A stretch of 64,000 nt of DNA, taken from Porphyra umbilicalis (lineage: Eukaryota; Rhodophyta; Bangiophyceae; Bangiales; Bangiaceae). The stretch covers positions 1 through 64,000 of the forward strand of contig KV919128.1 of assembly GCA_002049455.2 (NCBI GenBank), read 5' to 3'. The notes under the pieces were generated by a model, which saw nothing but the letters and a program-made list of their open reading frames with translations, was not told the origin of the DNA and searched no databases. Within the stretch, counting starts at the first letter, position 1. Each line of letters begins with the position of its first letter. Shown piece by piece: positions 54,055-64,000 of this stretch. A program made the position numbers and the translations under genes.

Positions 54055-54693
54055 CTAGGGGAGTCGGGGGTCGAGTACCGCCCCCGATCGAGTGGTCACC
54101 CCGACTGTGGGGATCTCCTGGGAGATGGGTCCCGTATCCAGCCCCTCAGTCGGGATGCGGGACAGTGCGTCGGCCACCGCATGTTGGGGGCCGGGCTTGT
54201 ACTCCACATCATAGTCGAACTCCGAGAGGAGGATGCGCCAACGATTGAGTCGATTCTTGGTGCAGGCTGACGTGGTTAGTATCCACTTCAGTGCCTTGTG
54301 GTCACACCGAATGAGGAACTTGGCGCCATCGATGTACGGTCGTCGTAAACCGACCGCCCACACCACACCTAGTCCGTCAATCTCGGTGACGGTGTAGTTC
54401 TTCTCCGCCCGCAGTAAGCCCTTACTGAAGTAGCCTACGGGCAGGTACTTGCCATCGGGTTGCTGCTGTAGTAGGCAGCACCCTAGCTGGTCGTAGCTAG
54501 CATCCACATCGATGATGTACTTCCTCTCCTTGCGCGGTATCGCAAGGATGGGCGGGTGGCATAGCTGTTCGCGTAGTTTGTCGAACGCGTTCTGTTCCTT
54601 CGGAATAGGGGGAATCAACGGCTTCGGAAGCTTCACGCTGTTCAAGTTGTTCAGCGGCTTCGCGGTCTTAGCGAGGTCTACTGTGAACCGACG
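54055..54693 (-). pseudogene. gypsy RNase H domain
   Basis: An open frame with YIIDVDASYDQLG, VTEIDGLGVVWAV and FLIRCDHKALKWIL, the RT_RNaseH pattern of Ty3/gypsy, followed by the linker ADALSR. It is separated from reverse transcriptase by one in-frame TAA (54,694-54,696) and ends at an in-frame TAG. Confidence 0.85.
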
Positions 54694-55663
54694 TTAGACA
54701 TTGCGCATACCCAAGAAACTGCTTCGTTGGGTTTGGGTCTGGGGGAAGCTGGCCTTCTTGATGGCCTTGAGGTTCTTCTCGTTCACACCCAAGCGTCCTG
54801 GCCGCACTTCATGGCCAAGGTACTCCACCTCGTTAGTAAAGAAGTGGCACTTCTGTGCCTTGAGGGTGACCCCGTGCTTCCCGAGTAAGGTGAGCACCGT
54901 GTCGAAGTGGGACAGGTGCGATTCGGCATCGGCGGAGAAGATTATGAGGTCGTCTAAGTAGACGAGCACATTCTGCCACTTGTCTCCGGATAAGATCATT
55001 TCAATAGCCCGCTGGAAAGTGGCAGGGGCATTGCAAAGGCCAAACGGAGGACGCGTACACTGGTACGTCCCACAGTGGCAAGTGAATGCCGTCTTCGGCT
55101 TATCCTCCTCGGCTAGGGGGATCTTCCAGTATCCCGAGTTGCAGTCCATCGTGGAGAAGAACTGTGCATCCCCTAAGGAGTCGACGCTGTCGTCCATCCG
55201 GGATAATGGATACGAGTCGCGTACTGTGCGCTCGTTCAACTGCCGATAGTCGATGCAGAACCGGGGACTCCCGTCGGGCTTCGGGATGAGCTCCACCGGG
55301 CTAGCCCATTCACTCTGGCTGGGCTCTATAACTTCGAGCTTGAGCATTCGGTCGAGGTTGGCATTGATGAGTTCCCTAGTTCGGGGACCCATCCGGTAGG
55401 GGTTGAGCCGGACGGGCTTGGAGCCCGGCTTCAACTCGATCCGGTGCTCCGTGGCCTTGATGGAGCCCAAGTGCCCACTCCAGAGGGCTCGGTGCTTCTC
55501 CAGTAATGCGAGCACTTGAGGGCGCAACCCCTCGGGCTCGTTCGAAGTATGAACGTGGGGCTCGGCCACGGGGTCTGTTGCGTCGGGCGCGGTGGTAGGA
55601 CTGGGACTGAGTGCAGCCCAGTCCTCTCGGGATATGGCGGCTACCGTACCTGAGTAGGCCAAC
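54694..55663 (-). pseudogene. gypsy reverse transcriptase
   Basis: Carries the expected RT blocks: WASPVELIPKPDGSPRFCIDYRQLN, FSTMDCNSGYWKIPL, PFGLCNAPATFQRAIE and the active site VYLDDLIIFS, then KCHFFTNEVEYLGH. The gene is interrupted upstream by the nested LTR element and downstream by a TAA. Confidence 0.92.
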
Positions 55664-55703
55664 ATATGCCCTAGGACCATGCCCTTGGGGAATTGCTTAC
55701 TCG
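55664..55703. repeat. 40-bp direct duplication, left copy
   Basis: Identical to 59,701-59,740. It borders the nested LTR element on the left. It is part of the gypsy pol sequence. Confidence 0.92.
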
Positions 55704-56176
55704 TGTAGTACAATGAATCGCGATCACCTCGGAGAGGAGGGAAGTACCGGCCGTCCTAGCCGCTCGTGCGTCACCCGCTATGGGACTCGAGGTCCAGGAA
55801 GTCAGGCCGACCGAAACGCCAAGACAAACAGGCACGGTTTACTTGCCGGCGACGACGGTGCCTCCCACCGTCGTCGCCCTTCGTCCTTAAAGGGCGGAAA
55901 CCGCTGCGCGGGGACCGGGGCCACTAGTTGGCCCGGTCCCGCGCTGCCAAATACCTACGATGCAGATAATTCCCTCCAATGCATGACACTACCCAATCTG
56001 GATTGACACGCCCCGCTGTCAGCACCGGACAATCGGACGAGCTCACCCAGACACGTGCGCCGCAGGCGCTCACACGCCGCAGTGGCACGCAACAAAGGCG
56101 ACACACCACCGACCACCCGGCTTCCGACCACCAGCGCCCACAGCCACGAGTACAACGCCTCTGGCGTAGTACTACA
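55704..56176 (-). repeat. LARD 3' LTR
   Basis: 473 bp, no difference seen from 59,228-59,700. Confidence 0.93.
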
Positions 56177-56187
56177 TCTCCCCCATC
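56177..56187 (-). other. LARD polypurine tract
   Basis: Minus strand GATGGGGGAGA, adjoining the 3' LTR. Confidence 0.7.
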
Positions 56188-57014
56188 TGAGACTGCGGCG
56201 TCCTCGCCGCACGACGGAGACCGTCGACAGCGCATCGACGCGCAAGACAGGAGAACAGGAGAACCGCCGAAGTCGGGGTGGCCTCCCAGATCCCCCTAGC
56301 CCAGAAGGGAAGGCCATGCCGTCACGCACCCGACCCGGCCAACGGCATCCGAAACCAACAACAGGAAGGCCCCCGGCGAGATGGGTGAACATCGCCCACC
56401 CACGGCGACGGGGGCAGACGAAGACGCGCGTCGCGCGCCGTCGGCAAGACGGCCGCTGATTGGGCCGCGCTTGATCTGGCGGCGCCGCCGCAGAGGACCG
56501 AAAATCTTGCAACGGCGCCGCCGCGCCCCAGCGCCGCGCCGGCGGAAGCACCCCGTCGTTGCCGCCGCCGCCGCCGCCCGCCAGGGGCGGCGCGCCCCCA
56601 CGCCGAGGGCGTTGCTGCCCCCGACTTCCCCCTACGCCAGGGGGGAAGCGTGCCTCGCGGAGCCCGCGCCGCCGTCGTCGCACCGCGAATCGGACGACGG
56701 GAAGACCTCCCCCCGTCGGCGTCACCGCGCCCGCCGACGACGACGACGGGGGCAGACGAAGACGCGCTGCGCGCACCCGCCGCGAGGGTGTCGCTTCTTT
56801 CTTGAGGGCGCGGTCCTGCGCCGCTGGGTCGACCGTGGTTTCACCACATCTGGTCGCGTCGACGCCGCCCCGACTCAGTCTCCGTCCCACGGCGCAGGGC
56901 GGACCAAGCGAGTGTGTCGACGACCGTCATGGGCGTCGCCCCCCGTCCCCTTCGCATTGTAGCCGACCGTCGCGGCATTGCCGCCGCGCGCATGCATCGC
57001 TCCGAGCTGGCCCT

Positions 57015-58130
57015 CCCCCTCCGGGGCGGGGCGCTGGTCACCCATCAGCGCCCGCCCCAGAGGGACGGCTCGTTGCTAGGCGTGCCGGCGGTGCCGGATC
57101 CATCGGCTCGATCTCGGGTTGGGGGAAGAGGACGGCGACGCCGATGTCCGCCCGCCGCGCCGCCAAATCCGATCGCGTCGAAGACGCCCTGGATTGGTCG
57201 CCGTCAGCGACTCAGTCGTCGACGCCGCAACCGCAACGCCGCCGTCGTCGAGGACCGTCCTTCCCCGGGGATGCCCCGCGCTGCCAACGCGCGTCCATCC
57301 CTTTCAGGGGCGTCACCCGTCGCCGTGCCCGTGCCCGCGCCGTCGTCCCCACGACCAGGGGACGAACGGGCCGCGTGCACCGACGCCCGGCGCGGGCGTC
57401 GCCCCTCCCCCTCCTCAACGGGGCCGACCGTGGTGGCTCCGCCGCCCCAAGCACGCATCGCTGCGAGCCGTATCGCGCCCTTCGGGGCGGGGCGCTGGTC
57501 ACCAATCAGCGCCCGCCCCAGAGGGACGGCTCGTTGCCACGCGTGCCGGCGGTGCCGGTTCCGTCGGCTCGATCTTGGGTCGGGGGAAGGCGACGGCGAC
57601 GCCGATGTCCGCCCGTCGTGCCGCCAAATCCGATCGCGTCGACGACGCCCTGGATCGGTCGCCGTCAGCGACTCAGTCGTCGACGCCGCAACCGCAACGC
57701 CGACGTCGTCGAGGACCGTCCGTCCCCGGGGATGCCCCGCGCTGCCAACGCGCGTCCATCCCTTTCAGGGGCGTCACCCGTCGCCGTGCCCGTGCCCGCG
57801 CCGTCGTCCCCACGACCAGGGGACGAACGGGCCGCGTGCACCGACGCCCGGCGCGGGCGTCGCCCCTCCCCCTCCTCAACGGGGCCGACCGTGGTGGCTC
57901 CGCCGCCCCAAGCACGCATCGCTGCGAGCCGTATCGCGCCCTTCGGGGCGGGGCGCTGGTCACCAATCAGCGCCCGCCCCAGAGGGACGGCTCGTTGCCA
58001 CGCGTGCCGGCGGTGCCGGTTCCGTCGGCTCGATCTTGGGTCGGGGCAAGAGGACAGCGATGCAGATGTCCGCCCGTCGCGCCGCCGAATGCGATCGCGT
58101 CGACGATGCCCTTGATCGGTCGATGTCAAC
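57015..58130. repeat. 461-bp tandem repeat inside the LARD
   Basis: CCCGCCCCAGAGGGACGG recurs at 57,051, 57,512 and 57,973, exactly 461 bp apart, giving about 2.4 units. 461 is not a multiple of three, so frames through it change each unit and do not represent a protein. Confidence 0.92.
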
Positions 58131-59207
58131 GACTCAGTCGTCGATGCCGCCGACGCGCCGTCATCGCCGTCGGCTTCGAGGTTCCCGACGGCTCGTCGTC
58201 GTTATCGCAGCGGCCACTCTTGTGTCGTGCGCTCGCCCCATTATCTGCTTCCTCTCTATCTCGCGTTGCGCGATACTAGTCGCGTTTTATCTTGCCCGGT
58301 CCTTGTCGCAACTTAGTAGCGCTGTCTGCCGAAGTACCCCGCGTGGGGCCGGATGTTCTCCGAGATGCTTGACAGGGCGTCATCACCGGGGTGGGCTGCC
58401 ACGAGCAAAGCCCCACCCACAGTTCCGGCGACGCTGGGGGAAGACACCAATGGTGACGACCCCGCCAATAATCTTGGTCTTCATCCGCCTCACGCTCCTC
58501 CGTCGATTACCCCGCCGGGAATTCCCGGGAGAGCGCTCCAACGCTGAGCACCGCCGCCGTCCGGGTCGCCAATCCGGCACAGTATCGTAGCCCAGCGCCG
58601 AGGACGCCATCTCAATCGTACCGCAGCGCGGTCGGGATGAACATGTCAGATCCATCGCCACAACCGACATAGCTCACCGGCCAAGCACCGCTTGACGTCA
58701 CCCGGATCCCAATGGGAAGTGGCCAACGTCCCATAGCCCGGCGAGCCTTGATTCCAGGGGTTGGTTGGAGGCCCCCTGGCGGCCATCGCGGCACACCGTG
58801 CCCGCAGCCACCCGTTCCGGATGATGGGGGGACGAGTCCCGTTGGTCGGCGTGTGGCCGGGGTCCTCGGGTAGGGAGTCCAACTCACCTACCACCGTACC
58901 ACCGCCGCCAGGCCGGGGCCGACCCTCTGCCGAAGACCCGGGTCCCGGGTTGGCCGCGCCAGCGTGCCGTCGTCTCCCGCCGATGGCGTGGTTGCTCTTG
59001 ATGCTTGCCAGGCATGTCGATCTACCACGCGACATCGTTGAGCGGGGAAGGAGAGGAAGATCCGCAATCCAAAAAGACAACAGGAAGCACGGTCCCTCGG
59101 GACGTCCTCGCTCGACCGTCAAATCCGCACCCAAGACAACCCCTCTAGGGTCACGCGATCGATGCACCAACATGGTTCGTCCCCGGCACCGCGCTAGCAA
59201 TGCCAGA

Positions 59208-59225
59208 GTCTCACCCGGAGCGCCA
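59208..59225 (-). other. LARD primer-binding site
   Basis: Minus strand TGGCGCTCCGGGTGAGAC, 2 bp from the LTR. TGG is the complement of a tRNA 3' CCA. The tRNA was not identified. Confidence 0.65.
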
Positions 59226-59227
59226 AA

Positions 59228-59700
59228 TGTAGTACAATGAATCGCGATCACCTCGGAGAGGAGGGAAGTACCGGCCGTCCTAGCCGCTCGTGCGTCACCC
59301 GCTATGGGACTCGAGGTCCAGGAAGTCAGGCCGACCGAAACGCCAAGACAAACAGGCACGGTTTACTTGCCGGCGACGACGGTGCCTCCCACCGTCGTCG
59401 CCCTTCGTCCTTAAAGGGCGGAAACCGCTGCGCGGGGACCGGGGCCACTAGTTGGCCCGGTCCCGCGCTGCCAAATACCTACGATGCAGATAATTCCCTC
59501 CAATGCATGACACTACCCAATCTGGATTGACACGCCCCGCTGTCAGCACCGGACAATCGGACGAGCTCACCCAGACACGTGCGCCGCAGGCGCTCACACG
59601 CCGCAGTGGCACGCAACAAAGGCGACACACCACCGACCACCCGGCTTCCGACCACCAGCGCCCACAGCCACGAGTACAACGCCTCTGGCGTAGTACTACA
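59228..59700 (-). repeat. LARD 5' LTR
   Basis: 473 bp, seemingly identical to the other LTR. Confidence 0.93.
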
Positions 59701-59740
59701 ATATGCCCTAGGACCATGCCCTTGGGGAATTGCTTACTCG
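59701..59740. repeat. 40-bp direct duplication, right copy
   Basis: Exact repeat of 55,664-55,703 on the far side of the nested element. Confidence 0.92.
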
Positions 59741-60513
59741 TGCTCCCCGTATGGGTTACCTCCATCCACCACGTCTGGTTGGCGGTACAGTCCATGGTGC
59801 CAGTTGCAACAAGCACGCGGTGGCGCTCATACACTCGATGGCGCTGGGTGATGACCCCATTCCCTTAGAATATACGTCTGTACTGGGACGTATCCCCGAG
59901 ACCGCGGGGGTAGGACCACCTCGTCTACCAGGCGCACCTTGGTGTCTGCCTCACTAGCGGCCCCCGACTTGCGTTGGTCCTCCCTGGCATACGACACCGT
60001 CTTACCCCGACGGAGGATGTGGACCCCACATCCGTTTAGTAACCGGATGTACCCCTTGGGCCCGAAAATGTTTGGGACATGGACGTCAGTGTAGTCGGTC
60101 CCTAGGAGTAGAGAGACAGACATGCCGCGCACTACCCCACACGTGACTGGGGTTGACTAAGTGCCGACTCGCACCGTAAGAGTCACGGTACCCGTGATGG
60201 GAAAAGGTCCCCCATTCACGTCAAACAACTGGGCGGTCGCCGCGTCTAAGGGCGCCATCTTCATCTCCGGGGGGAGTCGTGCTTCCCGTACTAGGGAGAC
60301 GCACGACCCCGTGTCGACAATGACACGGAGGGCTAACTCACGCCCCGCGTCGAGCCAGACGCGACTGGCCACGTGGTAGTTGGACCCCGTCAGGATGGCC
60401 ACCACATTCTGGCCGCCTACCCCCTTCGGGGGGGGTGCACCCCGAGGGCGGATCCCCTTGGGTCGGGATTGAATGCGTAATGGCATCACATTTACGTCCC
60501 GAATTGGGTGCAC
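59741..60513 (-). pseudogene. gypsy aspartic protease region
   Basis: A frame with VIVDTGSCVSLV (catalytic DTG) and, after an in-frame TAG near 60,157, LLLGTDYTD, the second retropepsin-like segment. A frameshift lies near 59,830. The region then runs into the nested element. The protease is broken. Confidence 0.8.
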
Positions 60514-62648
60514 CGGTTGGCGCGGGGAGGGCCCAACACCGGTGAGTACTCGTTTTCCTCCTCGGACTCAGGGGATGTGGCGGGTCCGCACTCGGGCTCG
60601 GTCTGCGGTTCCCCCTTCTCAAGCGGCGTCGACTCCTCGCCATTTGCGCTGGAGTCCTCGTTGGGAGTGGCAACGGCTACTCGCCGGCCCGCTCGCTGGG
60701 TATCGCGGGAGCCCGAGAGCGTCCCGAGAGGGGACCAGCGACTGGCCATCGCCAATCGGTCACGTAGGCGGCCGTCCAAGGTGGGGCACACCTCGGCCCA
60801 ATGACCCACCTTGCCACACTGCCAGCAAGGGTACTCTCCCGCCCGGGGTTTGGGACAGGAAGGCTCATCCCTCCGTCGGGATCGGTAGCGCAAGGTGTCG
60901 CCGCCCCCGGGAGTCGAGCCGCCCGGGGCCTTGAGTCGGGACCCATCGTACCGAGCGCCCGGAGTTGGGGTACCCACGGCCCCAACGGTCCAGACGGGGG
61001 CGTCCCGCGGTTGGTAACCCCGCGTCCCCCCAGTGACCCGGGTAAGGGCGGCCGCACGAGCTTTCCGCCAGAGCCGGGCCTCCTCCGCCAGCGCTTCTCG
61101 CTCCTTAGTCCGCTCCTTGTGCTGCTCAAGTCGTAGCCAGCGGTGTTCGTCGCCCTTAGTCTGGGCGACGCGAGCCAGCTCCGCCATAGTCATGCCGGGG
61201 ATGTTTTGCTCGTGCACAGTGGCGCGCGCCGCGTGGTGGACACCCTCCACAAAGCGCTTTTTGAGGGCGCCCTCACCGTACATGAACCCGAACTCGGTGT
61301 TGAGGCGGCGGAGGCGCTCAGCGAAGGACAACTCGTCCACGTCGTCCCGTTGGACCGCGACGTTAAAGGTCTCGACGAGAGTAGCCACTGAGGCCTCGTC
61401 GACGTGACGCCGGATCATCCAGTTGATGAGCTCGAGGTAAGAAGTGACCTCGCCGGGGTTAACCGCCCGGCGAGTTGGCAGAACCATCATCACCTCTGCC
61501 TTAAGAGGTTCCTTCGTGAAGTCTTGAAGGATGTAGAAGGCTTCGCCTTCGGAGATGTCATTGTCGTCGCAGGCCTTGGCGAACTTGCGCAAGAACTGAA
61601 AGACCTTGCCCGGTGAGGAATTGTCCCACTCGTCGTGTACCCCGATGGATTGAGCCGCGTCCTTCTTGCGCCGGCCCAAAGTACGGGCATGGCGCCGCGT
61701 GTAGACAACCGACTTGTTTTCTAGCGCGTAGGTTTCACAATCGAACATCACCCGGTAGTATGGGTGGTTCACCACAATCTTGGGCGGCACCACCCGAGTT
61801 GGGGGTGTCGGAGTGGTTTGATTCGGCCACCCCTCTGCTTCCGGACCGGTCGCGGAGCAGAGTTGCGTCGGGAACCCCGGGTCAATACCTCGGGGTAACT
61901 CTCGCGCCGCTCCCCCGCCTTGCTTAACCTTCACCGAGTCGGGAGTCGGTTGGGCCCTCGGGTCAATACCCCGAGTGCCTTTCCTCACCGTCGACGGCGT
62001 GGGGGCAGCGCGGAACGCACCAAGTAGGGCCGCAACGGCTGACTCGTCCCCTGAGCGGGAGACTACAGTGGTCGAAGACGACGACGAGTCGTCGCGTCGG
62101 CGCCGACGGGAAGAGCGTCGGGCTGGGCCCCGGCACTCAGCGGGCCTGGGCGTAGAGCCCCGCAACATCGTAACTAGCGATCTGGTAACTTCAGACCGAA
62201 CGACCTCGGCCATGGCGTCTCGCCATTCAAGACCCTTGCCATCCCTGGCACCCCGTGAGCCTGGGGGAGCACGACTAGAGCTCCCACCCGCAGGTTCCCG
62301 TGCCGAGGCTGGCATCGCCCCCCCCTCTGAAGCCCCGAGAGGGAATCTCCCACCGGGCCCGAGGGCCAGGGGACCGCTACCGTGGGTTCCTGCGCTGTGC
62401 TCGTGCGCCGGGTCACCCTTGGCACTCCTTGAACCTGGGGGAGCACGACTAGAGCTCCCACCCGCAGGTTCCCGTGCCGGTGGCGGCACAGGCCCACCGC
62501 TCCACGTGGTAACGTCGGGCGGCAGTCCTACGCCAAAATGAGTGCCAGCACCCGACAGGGCCGCCTCGTGTTCAGTACTACCCGAGGGGGCGCCTGCCGG
62601 GGGGCGAGTCCCAGTCGGATCGAGGCCCGGGGGCAAGGGCTGAAACAA
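60492..62648 (-). CDS. gypsy gag polyprotein
   Basis: About 718 codons. The N-terminal third is Pro/Gly/Ser low-complexity with two near-identical repeats (REPAGGSSSRAPPGSR). A helical retrotransposon gag domain lies at about 345-480 (KVFQFLRKFAKACDDNDISEG, ELINWMIRRHVDEASVATLV). A CCHC knuckle CWQCGKVGHWAEVC is near 610. No ATG opens the frame (it begins with TTG), so the true start may be a later ATG or lie in another frame around 62,878 after a frameshift. It overlaps the protease frame at its end. Confidence 0.8.
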   Translation of the reverse strand: MFQPLPPGLDPTGTRPPAGAPSGSTEHEAALSGAGTHFGVGLPPDVTTWSGGPVPPPAREPAGGSSSRAPPGSRSAKGDPAHEHSAGTHGSGPLALGPGGRFPLGASEGGAMPASAREPAGGSSSRAPPGSRGARDGKGLEWRDAMAEVVRSEVTRSLVTMLRGSTPRPAECRGPARRSSRRRRRDDSSSSSTTVVSRSGDESAVAALLGAFRAAPTPSTVRKGTRGIDPRAQPTPDSVKVKQGGGAARELPRGIDPGFPTQLCSATGPEAEGWPNQTTPTPPTRVVPPKIVVNHPYYRVMFDCETYALENKSVVYTRRHARTLGRRKKDAAQSIGVHDEWDNSSPGKVFQFLRKFAKACDDNDISEGEAFYILQDFTKEPLKAEVMMVLPTRRAVNPGEVTSYLELINWMIRRHVDEASVATLVETFNVAVQRDDVDELSFAERLRRLNTEFGFMYGEGALKKRFVEGVHHAARATVHEQNIPGMTMAELARVAQTKGDEHRWLRLEQHKERTKEREALAEEARLWRKARAAALTRVTGGTRGYQPRDAPVWTVGAVGTPTPGARYDGSRLKAPGGSTPGGGDTLRYRSRRRDEPSCPKPRAGEYPCWQCGKVGHWAEVCPTLDGRLRDRLAMASRWSPLGTLSGSRDTQRAGRRVAVATPNEDSSANGEESTPLEKGEPQTEPECGPATSPESEEENEYSPVLGPPRANRCTQFGT

Positions 62649-62962
62649 AGGCCGCTGCCCGCGGGCACCCGCATGCGTGGTGCCTGCACTGGTGTGGCGA
62701 TCGTCAACTGACGATCCGCCTCAGGGGGGGGAAGACCCATACCCCCCGACACCAGGCACCTCGACACCAGGGGGGTCTCCATTCCCCCCCCATCCGCCAT
62801 CGCCGTGGTCGGACTCAGCCAAACCTGGCATTGCGGGGCGCCGCCCGCAGCGCTATGCACCAAGGGGAGGAGGGCCAACTAGGTTAACCCCGAGGCGGGT
62901 TGGCGCACCGCCACCACCCCGAGGAAGGTTGAGTTGCCTTCCTCCCCTGCTGCGCCACCAAA

Positions 62963-63276
62963 TGTGACAACACGCTCAGCGCACCCCACCCAGTTGGGGG
63001 GGAGGCGAGCCAGACCATGACGCCGGGAAGTCCTGTCGGGGAATACCCGCCCCGGAAGGAAACCCCGAAGAGCACACACGCACGGCGTCGACAGGGGGGA
63101 GACGCTCCGAGCGACAAACACGAGTTGTGTGACCGGAAGTTTACTTGCCCGCATCGAAGGCCTCGAGGCAGCACTCACGCCTCGCCCTCGTATCCCATCT
63201 ATTCCCCTCAGACCCACCGAAAACCCCTCTCAGACACCCTGAAAGGACCCTCAGAGAACCCTTCCCTCAGGGCCCA
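62963..63276 (-). repeat. gypsy 5' LTR
   Basis: 314 bp with the same TG...CA limits as the left LTR but fewer 35-bp repeats. The adjacent minus-strand TGGTGGCGCAGCAGG (62,946-62,960) is a plausible primer-binding site. Confidence 0.8.
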
Positions 63277-64000
63277 TGGGGCCGGCCACCTGCCGAGGTC
63301 TGACAAGCAGTAATGCTGGCGCAAGCATCCAGGGTCCATCTAAAACCCATTTGGATGAGGATTCTAACGGCCGTGACGATGTCTGCCCATTCAGACACCG
63401 GCAGGGCACTGTGTCTGGCACCATCCGGCTGCGTTGACTGAATGGGTACCTGTGCGGTTGCAATGCTGTCATCTGATTGGCCCTACAGAATTCACGCAGT
63501 ATTCATGTGCGATTCGCCGTGAAAATTCACGCAGTCCCCTGGCCTTTAGGACAGGGTACTATCCAACATGCGCAGAGGGCCCCCCATTCTAACATTTTTT
63601 CGAGCTAGTGCACGTTGCGGGAGTACTTGCGAAAAAGAGGGGTGGCTGCGGAGAGACCTCGCACAGCTCAGGGGGACGTCGCCGTACGGTGCGTCCGACA
63701 TGGTCAGAGCGACACTCTGCAACGTATCTCTGCATGTGTTTTGGCAGCATGGCCGTACGTTGGGCGTTTGTGAGGTCCAACCATGTGAAGGAAGGGGTTT
63801 TTTCTCGTTCAGATGGCGTGAAACGGGGGGTCTGTGCTTCAGACGAGCTGGAAACGAGGATGCGTGCTGCACATGGTCGGGTGAAGAATTGAGGGCGTAA
63901 TTGGTGGAACCTGCTCTGAAATGCTCCAGACGGTGTGTTTGTTCTGCAAAATTTTGAACGCTCAGGAGAGGGCCAAGATCGAGGCCAGCCGAGACGCGTG
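63277..64000. other. intergenic, nothing recognised
   Basis: Lower GC. A 110-codon plus-strand frame (63,568-63,900) has no domain and no support as a gene. Confidence 0.5.

Larger units (their letters stand above)
55704..59700 (-). mobile_element. nested non-autonomous LTR retrotransposon (LARD-like)
   Basis: 3,997 bp with two 473-bp LTRs that look identical throughout (TGTAGTA...TACTACA ends). On the minus strand, a primer-site-like TGGCGCTCCGGGTGAGAC begins 2 bp after the 5' LTR, and a purine tract GGGGGAGA precedes the 3' LTR. The interior has no gag or pol, only GC-rich frames and a 461-bp tandem repeat. It splits gypsy pol between protease and reverse transcriptase. The flanking duplication is 40 bp instead of the usual 4-6 bp. 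Confidence 0.88.
49278..63276 (-). mobile_element. defective Ty3/gypsy chromovirus with nested insertion
   Basis: LTR-like ends with TG...CA limits (minus-strand TGGGCCC...GTCACA or equivalent) lie at 49,278-49,663 and 62,963-63,276. Between them on the minus strand are gag, protease, reverse transcriptase, RNase H, part of integrase and a chromodomain, then a 2.2-kb plus-strand ORF. The protein order PR-RT-RH-IN with a chromodomain identifies a chromovirus. Several nonsense changes, a frameshift and an internal deletion make it inactive. No matching target duplication was found, and no polypurine tract adjoins the left LTR, so one end may be rearranged. About 4 kb of it is a second, nested element. 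Confidence 0.85.

Noticed and set aside
56559-58590. Plus-strand frames of 386-558 codons inside the LARD
   Set aside because: They run through a 461-bp tandem repeat that shifts phase every unit, and oppose the element's own orientation. No domain is seen.
1-64000. Bacterial features, CRISPR arrays, operons
   Set aside because: Tandem repeats here have no spacer structure. Introns and eukaryotic transposon families exclude a prokaryotic origin.

Overview
The window is nuclear DNA from a GC-rich eukaryote. It contains spliceosomal introns with GTAAGT donors and CTAAC-like branch sites, PIF/Harbinger DNA transposons, a Ty1/copia and a Ty3/gypsy (chromovirus) retrotransposon, many minisatellites and little dense coding. 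There are no operons, ribosome-binding sites or CRISPR arrays. A GC-rich alga, for example a bangiophyte red alga, would fit, but this is only an inference. Almost everything recognisable is mobile DNA, much of it nested, and several insertions can be proved from the window itself because the empty site or the reading frame is still visible.

Layout. 1-7,200: GC-rich simple repeats, a possible terminal-inverted-repeat (TIR) element (about 1,049-2,606) and a 3.5-kb Mutator-like non-autonomous element (3,040-6,561) with a 10-bp target duplication. 7,219-14,113: first copy of a 1.7-kb repeat ('E'), split by a complete 5,189-bp Harbinger-type element (7,763-12,951, TSD AGT). The uninterrupted second copy of E lies inverted at 38,229-39,935 and serves as the empty site. 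14,804-16,578: a three-exon gene of unknown function. 16,630-17,256 and 26,772-26,965: two halves of a decayed Tc1/mariner-like transposase gene, separated by a 9,509-bp autonomous Harbinger element (17,260-26,768, TSD TAA, 28-bp TIRs). This element carries a Myb/SANT-like protein, a DD35E transposase and a 2.3-kb array of 85-bp repeats.

27,500-36,450: minus-strand, unrecognised coding-like segments cut by a 708-bp TA-flanked element (29,381-30,088) and by an intact 4,977-bp copia element (31,017-35,993, TSD CGGAG, 246-bp LTRs, half-tRNA-type primer site). 36,500-43,700: mostly featureless, lower-GC DNA with E copy 2, a 96-bp repeat encoding a 32-residue repeat protein, and a minus-strand reading frame broken by one UGA. 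43,760-49,277: repeat-rich leader and a broken gene with about fifteen 36-residue repeats, interrupted by a 551-bp Harbinger-type MITE whose removal restores both the 108-bp periodicity and the reading frame.

49,278-63,276: a defective gypsy chromovirus on the minus strand (gag, protease, reverse transcriptase, RNase H, partial integrase with chromodomain). It also carries a large plus-strand (antisense) ORF between integrase and the 3' LTR. Its pol is split by a very young non-autonomous LTR element (55,704-59,700; the two 473-bp LTRs look identical) flanked by an exceptional 40-bp duplication. 63,277-64,000 holds nothing recognisable.

The Harbinger-2 transposase and Myb-like protein are expected to work as a pair on TIRs with subterminal GCCAAC motifs. 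The MITE at 46,035 has a closely similar terminus and is a plausible client of this family.
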